DNA of 64,000 nucleotides from Streptomyces sp. HM190 (GTDB taxonomy: Bacteria; Actinomycetota; Actinomycetes; Streptomycetales; Streptomycetaceae). The notes under the pieces are model-generated. The model had not been told where the DNA came from, did not search any database, and saw nothing but the letters and a program-made list of their open reading frames with translations. Of the stretch, positions 50,146 through 58,312 are shown piece after piece (position 1 is the first letter of the stretch; each line of letters opens with the position of its first letter). The translations under genes were made by a program, and so were the position numbers. The stretch covers positions 1,984,001 through 2,048,000 of the forward strand of contig NZ_CP047318.1 of assembly GCF_009857135.1 (NCBI RefSeq). The letters run 5' to 3'.

Positions 50146-50787
50146 TCAGCCGCCCCAGGCCGGATGCCGTGGGTCGTCGGCGCGGACCACGACATCGGCC
50201 GTGCCGACCGGGTCCGCCTCGGCCTCGTAGCGCTGGAAGGCGGGCAGGGTCCAGTGCTCGCTCTGCGGGGTGCGGCGGCGCAGTGCGCCCGGGGAGAGGA
50301 GGACGTGGACGGTGAGGTCGAAGGGGAACCAGTTCTTCAGGAGGAGGGGACCGTGCATCAACAGCAGGGCACCGGCAGGGAGCTGTGCGTAGGGGCTGCG
50401 GGTCGCGCGGTCCGTGTCGGGGTCCCAGAGGTCGGGCAGGACCCGCCCCGTGCCACCGGGTTCGAGTGGACCGAAGACTTCACGCCACAAGGCAGCCGTG
50501 TCGAACCAGCCGCTGTAGTACGCCTCCACGTCCTGGTGCCCGAACTCGAAGCGGAGCGACGCCGGCCGGAGGAAACCCCCGGTTCCCACCACGAGCGAGG
50601 AGCGGCCGCGTACGCGCAACGCGTCCGACACCCGCGCCGCGAGGTCGCCCGGCCGGCCGGCGGGGGCACCGTCGAAGGCGATGCGCGGCCAGGGGGAACC
50701 GTCGTCCGGCTTCAGGTCGAGGAGACGGTCGGCGAGGAGGTCGCCGAGCCGCTCCCAGGTGATCGCTTCGAATCGCACGCGCTCCAT
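50146..50787 (-). CDS. Uridine-kinase-like protein with degenerate P-loop
   Basis: Protein of 213 aa of the type usually annotated uridine kinase in Streptomyces. The fold is recognisable from FLRPASLRFEFGHQDVEAYYSGWFDTAALWREVFGPL and LLLMHGPLLL...FDLTVHVLLSPGALRRRT. At the Walker A position it reads IAFDGAPAGRPGDLA, which lacks the GKS/T, so ordinary ATP-dependent kinase activity is doubtful. Start ATG 50787; upstream in-frame sequence is intergenic. It is divergent from a DUF2293 gene with about 90 bp between them. Confidence 0.8.
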   Translation of the reverse strand: MERVRFEAITWERLGDLLADRLLDLKPDDGSPWPRIAFDGAPAGRPGDLAARVSDALRVRGRSSLVVGTGGFLRPASLRFEFGHQDVEAYYSGWFDTAALWREVFGPLEPGGTGRVLPDLWDPDTDRATRSPYAQLPAGALLLMHGPLLLKNWFPFDLTVHVLLSPGALRRRTPQSEHWTLPAFQRYEAEADPVGTADVVVRADDPRHPAWGG

Positions 50788-50876
50788 GATGCCGCGCCCG
50801 CGCACCCCGCCCGGACCGGCCGTGGGACCGGCACCCGCCACGTGACCACGCGGCCGGCAGGGGGAAGGAACCGCGT

Positions 50877-51560
50877 ATGGCAACGCTCGCCGCTCCCCCA
50901 CCGCGTACCGGACTTGTCGTCGTGCAGGCACTCAGGAGGAAGCACTGCGCCGAGTGCCGCGGCGGTCCGGTGCCACTGCTCGTGCCGGACAACGGGGCTC
51001 CGCGCTGCCTCGACTGCGCCGACCTGGGGCATCTGGTGTTCCTGCCGCGCGGCGACACCGCGCTCACCCGCCGGGCCAGGGAGGAGAGTTCGCTGTCGGC
51101 GGTGGTCGTGCGGTTCAACCGGCGCAGGAGCCGGTACGAGCGGCAGGGCGTCCTGGTCGAGGAGGCGGCGCTCGCCCGCGCGGAGGAGCGGTGCCTGGCC
51201 GACGCCGAGGCGCGAAGGCGCCGCCGGGTGCGGGACGCACGGCGGCGGGCCGCGGAGGACGTGCGGTTCACCGACGCGTTCGCGGCGGAGATACGGCGGC
51301 TGTTCCCCGCGTGTCCGGCCGAGCGGGCACGGGAGATCGCCGCCCACGCCTCCGTGCGCGGAAGCGGGCGCGTCGGGCGCAGCGCGGCGGGGCGGGCCCT
51401 GTCGGAGGTGGCGGTGACCTCGGCGGTCGTCGCGTCCGTACGGCACGTGGACACGCCGTACGACCGCTTCCTGATGGACGGGGTCGCACGCCACGAGGCG
51501 CGGCGCCGGATCGCCGGAACAGTCGACAGGAGGCTGCGGGAGTGGCGGGGTACGGGGTGA
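50877..51560 (+). CDS. DUF2293 domain protein
   Basis: Protein of 227 aa with no assigned function. The N-terminal part has zinc-ribbon-like cysteines (CAECRGG...CLDCADLGHL, about residues 24-50). A highly basic Arg/Ala helix follows (about 110-140), then the DUF2293 core FAAEIRRLFPACPAERAREIAAHASVRGSGRVGRSAAGRAL (about 143-185) and a conserved HVDTPYDRFLMDG segment. Composition suggests nucleic-acid binding. The ATG has GGAAGGAA upstream. Stand-alone gene. Confidence 0.85.
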   Translation: MATLAAPPPRTGLVVVQALRRKHCAECRGGPVPLLVPDNGAPRCLDCADLGHLVFLPRGDTALTRRAREESSLSAVVVRFNRRRSRYERQGVLVEEAALARAEERCLADAEARRRRRVRDARRRAAEDVRFTDAFAAEIRRLFPACPAERAREIAAHASVRGSGRVGRSAAGRALSEVAVTSAVVASVRHVDTPYDRFLMDGVARHEARRRIAGTVDRRLREWRGTG

Positions 51561-51707
51561 ATGTCCCACGCGGCCCCGCCTTGGACGTTCGCCGATGGGG
51601 GTGCGCTTCTCGGCCATGGTGACGCGGTCCGTGCGGGCGTTCTCTTGTGGTGGCGGCGAGGGCCGGGGCAGGCTCTTCGGATTCGGGGGAACGAGGTGGG
51701 AGCGGAC

Positions 51708-52187
51708 ATGATCGACGGGCCGTATTTCGTGTTGGTGGTGCTGGGGCTGCTCGGTACCGCGGTCGTGGCGGGCGTGTTCTGCGGGTTCTCGACCTTCGTC
51801 ATGAAGGGACTGGCCTCGTTGCCGCCGGCGCAGGGGGCCGCCGCGATGCAGGCGATCAACGTCAGTGCCGTGACACCGGCGTTCATGCTCGTCTTCGTGG
51901 GCACGGCGGTGCTGTGCGCCGTGCTGGCGGTGGTGACGTTCGTGCTGTGGCCGGACGAGGGCACGGTCGCGTTGCTGCTGGGCAGCGCGCTGTACCTGGT
52001 GGGCTGCTTCGGCGTGACGATGGTGGCGAACGTCCCGCGCAACGACACGCTGGCCACGCTCGACCCGGGCACTTCGGAGGCGGCGATCTACTGGCCGCGG
52101 TACGTGAGCGAGTGGACCATGTGGAACCACGTGAGGACGGCCGCCTCGGTCGGCGCGGCGCTGTGCTATCTCCTGGCGCTCGCCTGA
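51708..52187 (+). CDS. DUF1772 (anthrone oxygenase-like) membrane protein
   Basis: Membrane protein of 159 aa with four TM helices. The family is called DUF1772 or anthrone-oxygenase-like. Typical features are GVFCGFSTFVMKGLASLPPAQGAAAMQAINVSAVTPAFM after TM1, the NVPRNDTLATLDP motif (about residues 105-117) and WTMWNHVRTAASVGAALCYLLAL at the C-terminus. Start ATG 51708 with GGGAG 5 nt upstream; in-frame extension to 51561 is not family-like. No biosynthetic cluster is nearby, so a role in aromatic polyketide oxidation is unlikely here. Confidence 0.88.
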   Translation: MIDGPYFVLVVLGLLGTAVVAGVFCGFSTFVMKGLASLPPAQGAAAMQAINVSAVTPAFMLVFVGTAVLCAVLAVVTFVLWPDEGTVALLLGSALYLVGCFGVTMVANVPRNDTLATLDPGTSEAAIYWPRYVSEWTMWNHVRTAASVGAALCYLLALA

Positions 52188-52410
52188 GGCATACGCGCGG
52201 GGCGCGTCGTATCGTGGCGGGGAGACCTGTGCCGTTCGGAGAACGGCGGCCTCACACCGCTCCACCGTTCCGCGCCCGTCGTCCCGTGGCCACGTCCGCC
52301 GAACACCTCCGCCGACCCCGTCCGCCCAGCACTGTTCGTCGTAGTCGAAACCGAGTCCGCCGGTGTACGGCCGTGCCCGTACCCGCTTGCGATACGTGAG
52401 GGAGACGGCG

Positions 52411-53898
52411 ATGGCCGATCCCAAGGGTTTTCTGACCACCCCGCGCGAGGAGTGGCCCCGTCGGCCCGTGCGGGAACGGGTGCGGGACTGGAACGAGGTG
52501 TACGTGCCGGGGGCACTGCTGCCGATCATCAGCAGGCAGGCCGGCCGCTGCATGGACTGCGGAATCCCGTTCTGCCACGACGCCTGCCCCTTGGGGAATC
52601 TCATCCCGGAGTGGAACGACCTCGTCTCGCGGGAGGACTGGCGCGCGGCGAGCGACCGGCTGCACGCGACGAACAACTTCCCCGAGTTCACGGGGCGGTT
52701 GTGCCCCGCGCCCTGCGAGGCGGGCTGCGTGCTGGCGATCATCCAGCCCGCGGTCACCATCAAGAACGTCGAGGTGGCGATCGCCGACCGGGCCTGGGAG
52801 GACGGTCTCACCCCGCCGCGCCCGCCCGACCGGCTGACCGGGAGGACGGTGGCCGTCATCGGCTCCGGGCCCACGGGTCTGGCGGCCGCCCAGCAGTTGA
52901 CCCGGGCAGGGCACACGGTCGCCGTGTACGAACGGGCGGACCGCGTGGGGGGTCTGCTGCGGTACGGGATCCCGGCGTTCAAGATGGAGAAGCGGCATCT
53001 GGACCGGCGGCTGGAACAGATGCGGGCGGAGGGCACGAAGTTCCGAACGTCGACGAGCGTCGGCGAGGACGTCGGGGCGGAGGAGCTGCGGGCCCGCTAC
53101 GACGCCGTGGTGATCGCCACGGGTGCCACGGCCTGGCGTGAACTGGACGTGCCGGGGCGGGAGTTGGCCGGTATCCATCAGGCGATGGAGTATCTGCCGC
53201 TGGCCGACCGGGTCTGCGAGGGGGATCTGGAGGTCTCGCCGCTGTCGGCGGCGGGGAAGCACGTGGTGATCGTCGGGGGCGGAGACACGGGCGCGGACTG
53301 CCTGGGGACGGCGGTGCGGGAGGGGGCCGCGTCGGTGACCCAGCTGGACATCTATCCGCTGCCGGAGGCGGAGCGGGACGAGGACGCCGAGCCGTGGCCG
53401 ACGTATCCGAGGATCTACCGGCTCTCGGCGGCGCACGAGGAGGCGCGTGACCTGCGCACCGCGCCGGCGGCGGACGCGGACGCGCGACTGTTCGCGGCAT
53501 CCACACTCCGCTTCACGGGGGACGAGGCGGGGCGGGTACGCGCGCTGCACCTGGTCGAGGTGGACGCGCGGCGCCGGCCGCGGCCGGGCACCGGGCGGAC
53601 GCTGCCCGCCGACCTCGTCCTGCTCGCCCTCGGTTTCTCCGGGCCCGACCGCCACGACGGGCTGATCGACCAGTTGGGGCTGGCGGTCGAACCGCGGGGC
53701 ACGATCGCCCGCGGTCCGGACTTCGAGACCAACGTGCCCGGCGTGTACGCGGCCGGGGACGCCGCCCGCGGGCAGTCCCTGATCGTCTGGGCGATCGCCG
53801 AGGGAAGGGCGGTGGCCGCCGCGGTGGACCGTCGGCTCACCGGCGCGGAGCGACTGCCGAGGCCGATAGGCCCGTACGACCGGCCGATGACGGCGTGA
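52411..53898 (+). CDS. gltD: Orphan GltD-like glutamate synthase small subunit
   Basis: FAD/NADPH-dependent oxidoreductase of 495 aa of the GltD family, which passes electrons to the GltB subunit. N-terminal Fe-S cysteines lie in CMDCGIPFCHDACPLGNLIPEW (about residues 48-70) and RLCPAPCEAGCVL (about 95-107). The FAD motif is IGSGPTGLAAAQQL (about 150) and the NADPH motif VGGGDTGADC (about 290). The end motif GVYAAGDAARGQSLIVWAIAEGR is conserved. ATG at 52411 with GAGGGAGA upstream. No gltB neighbour is present, so it may be a second, stand-alone paralogue serving another partner. Confidence 0.9.
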   Translation: MADPKGFLTTPREEWPRRPVRERVRDWNEVYVPGALLPIISRQAGRCMDCGIPFCHDACPLGNLIPEWNDLVSREDWRAASDRLHATNNFPEFTGRLCPAPCEAGCVLAIIQPAVTIKNVEVAIADRAWEDGLTPPRPPDRLTGRTVAVIGSGPTGLAAAQQLTRAGHTVAVYERADRVGGLLRYGIPAFKMEKRHLDRRLEQMRAEGTKFRTSTSVGEDVGAEELRARYDAVVIATGATAWRELDVPGRELAGIHQAMEYLPLADRVCEGDLEVSPLSAAGKHVVIVGGGDTGADCLGTAVREGAASVTQLDIYPLPEAERDEDAEPWPTYPRIYRLSAAHEEARDLRTAPAADADARLFAASTLRFTGDEAGRVRALHLVEVDARRRPRPGTGRTLPADLVLLALGFSGPDRHDGLIDQLGLAVEPRGTIARGPDFETNVPGVYAAGDAARGQSLIVWAIAEGRAVAAAVDRRLTGAERLPRPIGPYDRPMTA

Positions 53899-53931
53899 GC
53901 GGGCGGCTCCGCGGGGGTGCCGCCGCCGGTT

Positions 53932-54100
53932 CTGGTGCCGCGGCAGGCAACGTTTGCCCGTCGAGGAGGGGCGTCCGGTGCGTGCTCCCGGCGTGCCGGG
54001 CGCGCGTCCTCGTACGGGATGTACTCGGGCTTGTGCCCGGTGCGCCGAGAGTGCGTGCCGGGCGTCGCGACGGGGCAAACGCTGCCCGTCGCGGCACTAG
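53932..54100 (-). repeat. CTAG/CTGG-bounded intergenic repeat, copy B (inverted)
   Basis: Reverse-orientation copy of the element at 44421-44588. The conserved ~125 bp differ at about 6 positions. The outer end is CTGG instead of CTAG. The hairpin-loop block at the other end reads as the reverse complement of that in copy A (GGGCAGCGTTTGCCCC against GGGGCAAACGTTGCCC), as if the loop had flipped. The inner CTAG at 54097-54100 supplies the TAG stop of the AhpD-like gene. Located between gltD and that gene, which converge. Confidence 0.85.
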
Positions 54101-54597
54101 CGTTCGTCCGTGCCCGCGACCTTTCCCGTGGCCAGGGCGATCCGGTTCCACGTGTTGATGGTGAGGATCACGGACAGGACGTGGGCCAGTTCGGTGTCGT
54201 CGAAATGGGCGGCGGCCTCGGCGTGGACGTCGTCGGGGACGCCCCGGTCGGCGACGAGGGTGACCGCTTCGGTGAGGGCGAGGGCCGCCTGCTCACGCCG
54301 GGTGAAGAAGTGCCGGGCCTCGCGCCAGACCGGGACCATGTGGAGGCGGTCCTCGCTCTCGCCGGCCTTGCGGGCGTCGTTGGTGTGCATGTGCAGGCAG
54401 TAGGCGCAGTGGTTGAGCTGGGAGGCGCGGATGTGGATCAGTTCGACGAGGGCGGGGTCGAGGCCCTCGCGGGCCGCCGCGTCGAAGCCCATGAGGGCGC
54501 GGAAGACGGGCCGGGCGGCTTTGGCGAAGTCGACGCGGTGGGGCTGCGGGGCGGTGCTGACCGGCGTGTCCGCGCTCGTGTTCGTCGTCATGACCAT
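54097..54597 (-). CDS. AhpD-like carboxymuconolactone decarboxylase family protein
   Basis: All-helical protein of 166 aa. The AhpD-type redox motif is intact: ELIHIRASQLNHCAYCLHMHTNDARKAGE (CxxC with the following His, about residues 63-70). Such proteins are peroxidase-like or thiol-oxidoreductase enzymes. Start ATG 54597 or 54591 (MTTNTSADT); the 41-bp gap to the divergent regulator holds an inverted repeat. Divergent from a MocR-type regulator that probably controls it. Its TAG stop comes from an intergenic repeat. Confidence 0.92.
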   Translation of the reverse strand: MVMTTNTSADTPVSTAPQPHRVDFAKAARPVFRALMGFDAAAREGLDPALVELIHIRASQLNHCAYCLHMHTNDARKAGESEDRLHMVPVWREARHFFTRREQAALALTEAVTLVADRGVPDDVHAEAAAHFDDTELAHVLSVILTINTWNRIALATGKVAGTDER

Positions 54598-54601
54598 GAA
54601 T

Positions 54602-54627
54602 CTACGGGCCGGAAAGACCTCCCGTAG
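54602..54627. promoter_or_regulatory. Candidate operator between AhpD-like and MocR genes
   Basis: Perfect 7-bp inverted repeat CTACGGG / CCCGTAG (54602-54608 and 54621-54627) with a 12-nt spacer, filling most of the 41-bp divergent intergenic gap. Position suggests binding by the adjacent GntR/MocR regulator to control both genes. Confidence 0.6.
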
Positions 54628-54638
54628 GGTGCATTTCC

Positions 54639-56081
54639 ATGGGGGATTCGTGGGTCAATTCCGCTGAGCGGATCGGTGTGGACCTGCATCTGGAGCTGTC
54701 CGCCACGGGAGGACGGCGCGCCGCGCTCATCCGGGCCCTGCGGGACGCGGTGCGCGGCGGCCGGCTGGCGCCGGGCACCCGCCTGCCGCCGTACCGGTCG
54801 CTCGCGGCGGATCTCGGGGTCGCGCGGAACACGGTCGCCGACGCGTACGCGGAGCTGGTCGCCGAGGGATGGCTGACGGCACGGCAGGGGTCGGGCACCC
54901 GGGTCGCGCAGCGGGCGGAGCCGCTGAACGTGTCGTCCGCCCGCGTCGCGAAGACGGTGCCCGTACGCGCGCGGGGGCCTCGGCACGATCTGCGGCAGGG
55001 CACTGCGGACCCGTCGTCGTTCCCGCGGGCGGCCTGGGCGGCGTCGTACCGCAGGGCCGTGGAGCAGGCGCCCAACGACGCGTTCGGACCGGGTGATCCG
55101 GCGGGCCGGATCGAGCTGCGCGAGGCGCTCGCCGCGTATCTGGCACGCGCGCGTGGGGTGCGCACCGAGCCCGCACGGATCGTGATCTGTTCGGGCTTCG
55201 CCCACGCCCTGCGGCTGCTCTTCCACAGCGACGTGGGTGGCCCGCGGCACGGGCGGGTGCTGCGGGGCCCGCTGGCCGTCGAGTCGTACGGGCTCGGTTT
55301 CCACCGGGAGCTGCTGGCCGCTGCGTCCGTACGGACGGTTCCGCTGCCGCTGGACGAGGACGGGGCGCGGGTCGAGGGACTCGACCGGGAGCGGGCCGTG
55401 CTGCTCACGCCCGCACACCAGTTCCCGACCGGCGGGCCGCTGCATCCTTCCCGCAGGGCCGCCGTCGTCGACTGGGCACGCGTGCGTGGCGGGGTGGTGC
55501 TCGAGGACGACTACGACGGGGAGTTCCGCTACGACCGCAAGCCCGTCGGGGCCGTGCAGGGACTGGATCCCGAGCGGGTCGTGCACATCGGTTCGGTCAG
55601 CAAGAGCCTGTCGCCGGCGTTGCGGCTGGGGTGGATGGTCCTGCCGGAGCGGTACGTCGACGCCGCGCTGGAGGCGAAGGGCGAGCGGGAGGCCTGGGCG
55701 AGCGTCCCGGACCAGCTGGCGCTGGCGGACTTCATCTCATCGGGGTCGTACGACCGCCATGTGCGGCGGATGCGGCAGCGGTACCGGGCGCGGCGGGACC
55801 GGCTGGTGGCCGCGCTCGCCGCGCACGCGCCGCACATCGAGGTCACCGGGATCGCGGCCGGGCTGCACGCGGTGCTGCGGCTGCCGCCGGGCACCGAACG
55901 GTCCGTGGTGCGGGCGGCGGCCTGGCGGGGCATCGCGCTCGACGGGCTGGCCGGGTTCCGGCATCCGCGGGCGACCGGCGGGGACGCGCCGGACGGACTG
56001 GTCGTGGGGTACGCGACGCCCCCGGAGCATGCCTACGCGGCGGCGGTGGAGGCGCTGTGCGGCGTGCTGCCACCCGCGTGA
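54639..56081 (+). CDS. MocR-type PLP-dependent transcriptional regulator (GntR HTH + aminotransferase)
   Basis: Regulator of 480 aa. N-terminal winged helix of GntR type (ALIRALRDAVRGGRLAPGTRLPPYRSLAADLGVARNTVADAYAELVAEGWLTARQGSGTRV, about residues 28-90), then a fold-I aminotransferase-like domain with the PLP lysine in IGSVSKSLSPALRLGW (about residue 325) and DDYDGEFRYDRKP. Such proteins sense PLP or an amine and act as activators or autorepressors. Divergent from the AhpD-like gene. The start is the ATG at 54639; there is no clear Shine-Dalgarno, so the mRNA may be leaderless. Confidence 0.92.
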   Translation: MGDSWVNSAERIGVDLHLELSATGGRRAALIRALRDAVRGGRLAPGTRLPPYRSLAADLGVARNTVADAYAELVAEGWLTARQGSGTRVAQRAEPLNVSSARVAKTVPVRARGPRHDLRQGTADPSSFPRAAWAASYRRAVEQAPNDAFGPGDPAGRIELREALAAYLARARGVRTEPARIVICSGFAHALRLLFHSDVGGPRHGRVLRGPLAVESYGLGFHRELLAAASVRTVPLPLDEDGARVEGLDRERAVLLTPAHQFPTGGPLHPSRRAAVVDWARVRGGVVLEDDYDGEFRYDRKPVGAVQGLDPERVVHIGSVSKSLSPALRLGWMVLPERYVDAALEAKGEREAWASVPDQLALADFISSGSYDRHVRRMRQRYRARRDRLVAALAAHAPHIEVTGIAAGLHAVLRLPPGTERSVVRAAAWRGIALDGLAGFRHPRATGGDAPDGLVVGYATPPEHAYAAAVEALCGVLPPA

Positions 56082-56179
56082 GGGGAGCCGGCCGCACGCA
56101 CCGCGCCCGGCCCCTCCTGAGGAAGCGCCGGCACGCGCCACGCTGCTTCGGGGTCTCCTCCGGTCTCCTGCGGGTCGGG

Positions 56180-56212
56180 CAAGGGGCGGCCGCCCACGGC
56201 GACCGCCCCTTG
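56180..56212. terminator. Hairpin between MocR gene and DUF574 methyltransferase
   Basis: Arms 56180-56189 and 56203-56212 pair perfectly (10 bp) around a 13-nt loop in the convergent intergenic region. Likely bidirectional terminator. Confidence 0.65.
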
Positions 56213-56270
56213 CACAGCCACGCGGCGTCCGCGACGCGACCGCCACGCGGCATCCGGCCGCGCGCCCGTC

Positions 56271-57086
56271 TCAGACCTTGCGGGCCACCGCCCCGTACCC
56301 GGGAATGATCCCGTCCTCCTGGCCGGGGACCGGCTCGCCCAGTTCGGGGTGCCACCGGTGCGGGACCTCGACGCCGGGCTCGACCAGCTCGAAGCCGTCG
56401 AAGAAGCGGGTGAACTCCTCGCGGGAGCGCAGGGCCAGGGTGACGCCCGCGGCCTTGAGTTTCTCCGTGGCCGCCTTCGACTCCTCCGGAGTGAAGTCGG
56501 CGGTCGCATGCGTGACGACCAGATAGCTGCCGGACGGCAGTTCGGCCATCAGCCGCCGGACCAGGTCGTGTGCGCCGTCCTGGTCGGACACGAAGTGCAG
56601 CAGCGCGATCAGGGAGAGCGCCACGGGCCGGCTGAGGTCCAGCACCTTCCTGGCGCCCTCCATGACGGCGTCCGGATCCCGCACGTCGGCCTGGAGGTAC
56701 TCGGTCCGCCCCTCCGGGGTGCCGCGCAGCAGGGCCGCCGCGTGGGCCAGCACGATGGGGTCGTTGTCGCAGTAGACGACTCTCGCGTCGGGGGCGACCT
56801 CCTGGGCGATCTGGTGGAGGTTCGGCTCGGTGGGGATACCGGTGCCGATGTCGAGGAACTGCCGTACACCGCTCCGGGCCAGCCACCGCGTGGACCGCTG
56901 CATGAAGGCGCGGTTGACGCGTGCCATCACCGGCACACGAGGGTCGAGGGCCAGCATCTGCCGGCCCATCGCCTCGTCCACCGGGTAGTTGTCCTTGCCA
57001 CCGAGGTACCAGTCGTACATCCGCGCCGGATGGGGCTTGCTCGTGTCGATCTCGACGGGGGGCCGCCCGCTCATGACGAACTCCAT
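56271..57086 (-). CDS. SAM-dependent methyltransferase, DUF574 family
   Basis: Protein of 271 aa in the actinobacterial DUF574 methyltransferase family. Signature segments: PHPARMYDWYLGGKDNYPVDEAMG (about residues 18-41), the SAM motif FLDIGTGIPTEPNLHQIAQ (about 77-95), VVYCDNDPIVLAHAAALL and DVRDPDAV. The C-terminal EEFTRFFDGFELVEPGVEVPHRW is typical. ATG start at 57086, upstream MEFVMSGRPP. Many paralogues occur per Streptomyces genome, often beside XRE/DUF397 regulators, as here. The substrate is unknown. Confidence 0.92.
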   Translation of the reverse strand: MEFVMSGRPPVEIDTSKPHPARMYDWYLGGKDNYPVDEAMGRQMLALDPRVPVMARVNRAFMQRSTRWLARSGVRQFLDIGTGIPTEPNLHQIAQEVAPDARVVYCDNDPIVLAHAAALLRGTPEGRTEYLQADVRDPDAVMEGARKVLDLSRPVALSLIALLHFVSDQDGAHDLVRRLMAELPSGSYLVVTHATADFTPEESKAATEKLKAAGVTLALRSREEFTRFFDGFELVEPGVEVPHRWHPELGEPVPGQEDGIIPGYGAVARKV

Positions 57087-57163
57087 AAGGTTCTGCAGCA
57101 GTTGATGATCAATTCAGGGCCAACATAGGGGGATCGGCTGAACAACAGGGAGTGTGCAACAGG

Positions 57164-57442
57164 TCAGGAGAGCAGGAAGTCGGCCACCCCCGCCTTGGCC
57201 CCCTGGATGAAGGCGTTCATCTCGTCGGGCGTGTAGATGAGGGCCGGCCCGTCGGGGTCGGTGGACTGCCGTACGGCGATCCGGCCGTCGGCGAGCTTCA
57301 TCGCCTCCAGGCAGTTGCCGCCGTTGCCGCCGCTCCAGGGCTTGTGCCAGCCCTCGCTGCCCAGCTCCCTGGCGGGCATTCCGTTGTAGACGCGGTTGTG
57401 CGACTGCGTGTGCGTGCGCGACTGCGGCTTGATGCGATCCAT
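57164..57442 (-). CDS. DUF397 small protein, partner of the XRE regulator
   Basis: Small protein of 92 aa. After a variable 25-residue N-terminus, the DUF397 core is GWHKPWSGGNGGNCLEAMKLADGRIAVRQSTDPDGPALIYTPDEMNAFIQGAKAGVADFLLS. DUF397 proteins are encoded beside XRE/DUF5753 regulators in Streptomyces (the whiJ/bldB-type arrangement) and are thought to bind and modulate them. It lies 10 bp downstream of that regulator. The exact start is uncertain, as the Shine-Dalgarno is distant. Confidence 0.9.
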   Translation of the reverse strand: MDRIKPQSRTHTQSHNRVYNGMPARELGSEGWHKPWSGGNGGNCLEAMKLADGRIAVRQSTDPDGPALIYTPDEMNAFIQGAKAGVADFLLS

Positions 57443-57451
57443 TCGGTGTCT

Positions 57452-58312
57452 TCAGAGCTCCTTGCGGAGATCCCGGAGGATCTCCTTCGTGCGTTGTGCC
57501 GTGGCGGCCTGCGCCGCCATGCGGTCCATGACCTCGAGGTGGGTCGCCACCTCGGAGCGGTCGTCCAGGTAGACGGCGCCGGTCAGGTACTCGCTGTAGA
57601 CCATGTCCGGGAGTTCGGGCATGGCGAACCGGAACAGGACGAACGGCCCGTACGTACCGGGGTGGGGTCCTGTGTCGAAGGTGGAGATCTGCACGGTCAC
57701 ATGGGACAGCTCCGTGACCTCCAGCAGCCGGTCGAGCTGGCCGCGCATGACGTCCGGTCCGCCGACGGGGCGGCGCAGCGCGGTCTCGTCCATGACGAAC
57801 CAGAGCCGGGGGGCGTCCTCACGGGTGAGCAGTTCCTGCCGCTGCATGCGCAGCGCGACATGACGTTCGATGTCGTCGGGTCTGGTCTGGCCGATGGCGC
57901 CCGAGACCATCACCGCGCGCGCGTAGCACTCGGTCTGCAGCAGGCCGGGGACGAAGTGCGGGTCGTAGCTGCGGATGAGGGCGGCCGCGCCCTCCAGGCT
58001 GACGTACATGGAGAACCAGTTCGGCAGGATGTCGTGGAACCGCTGCCACCAGCCGGGTTTGTTCGCCTCCTCCGCCAGCCGGACGAAGGTCTCCGCCTCC
58101 TCGTCGCCGACGCCGTACGCCTTCAGCAGGAGCTGGAGGTAGGGGATCTTGAGGGCGACCTCGGCGGTCTCCATCCGGCGGACGGTGGCCGGCGCGACGT
58201 GCAGGATGCGCGCGGCGTCCTCCCGCCGGATACCCGCGCGCTCGCGCAGATCCAGCAGACGCCGGCCGAGCACCACCTGGCCGACCGTCGGCGCGGACCG
58301 CGGCTCGCTCAT
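57452..58312 (-). CDS. XRE-family regulator with DUF5753 domain (WhiJ-like)
   Basis: DNA-binding regulator of 286 aa. N-terminal lambda-type HTH: LGRRLLDLRERAGIRREDAARILHVAPATVRRMETAEV (about residues 15-52). Residues about 90-280 form the DUF5753 domain with the typical VPGLLQTECYARAVM and LWFVMDETALRRPVGG segments. This architecture is the one found in WhiJ-type loci, where the regulator acts with a DUF397 protein and an HATPase partner. Both are here: DUF397 downstream, and a divergent ATPase at 58589. ATG start. The intergenic region upstream is rich in palindromes. Confidence 0.92.
   Translation of the reverse strand: MSEPRSAPTVGQVVLGRRLLDLRERAGIRREDAARILHVAPATVRRMETAEVALKIPYLQLLLKAYGVGDEEAETFVRLAEEANKPGWWQRFHDILPNWFSMYVSLEGAAALIRSYDPHFVPGLLQTECYARAVMVSGAIGQTRPDDIERHVALRMQRQELLTREDAPRLWFVMDETALRRPVGGPDVMRGQLDRLLEVTELSHVTVQISTFDTGPHPGTYGPFVLFRFAMPELPDMVYSEYLTGAVYLDDRSEVATHLEVMDRMAAQAATAQRTKEILRDLRKEL

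Noticed and set aside
53895..54158. Short ORFs inside the intergenic repeats (also at about 44421-44540)
   Set aside because: They run through palindromic DNA, have no Shine-Dalgarno, and the same peptides appear in either orientation because of the repeat. Treated as non-coding.
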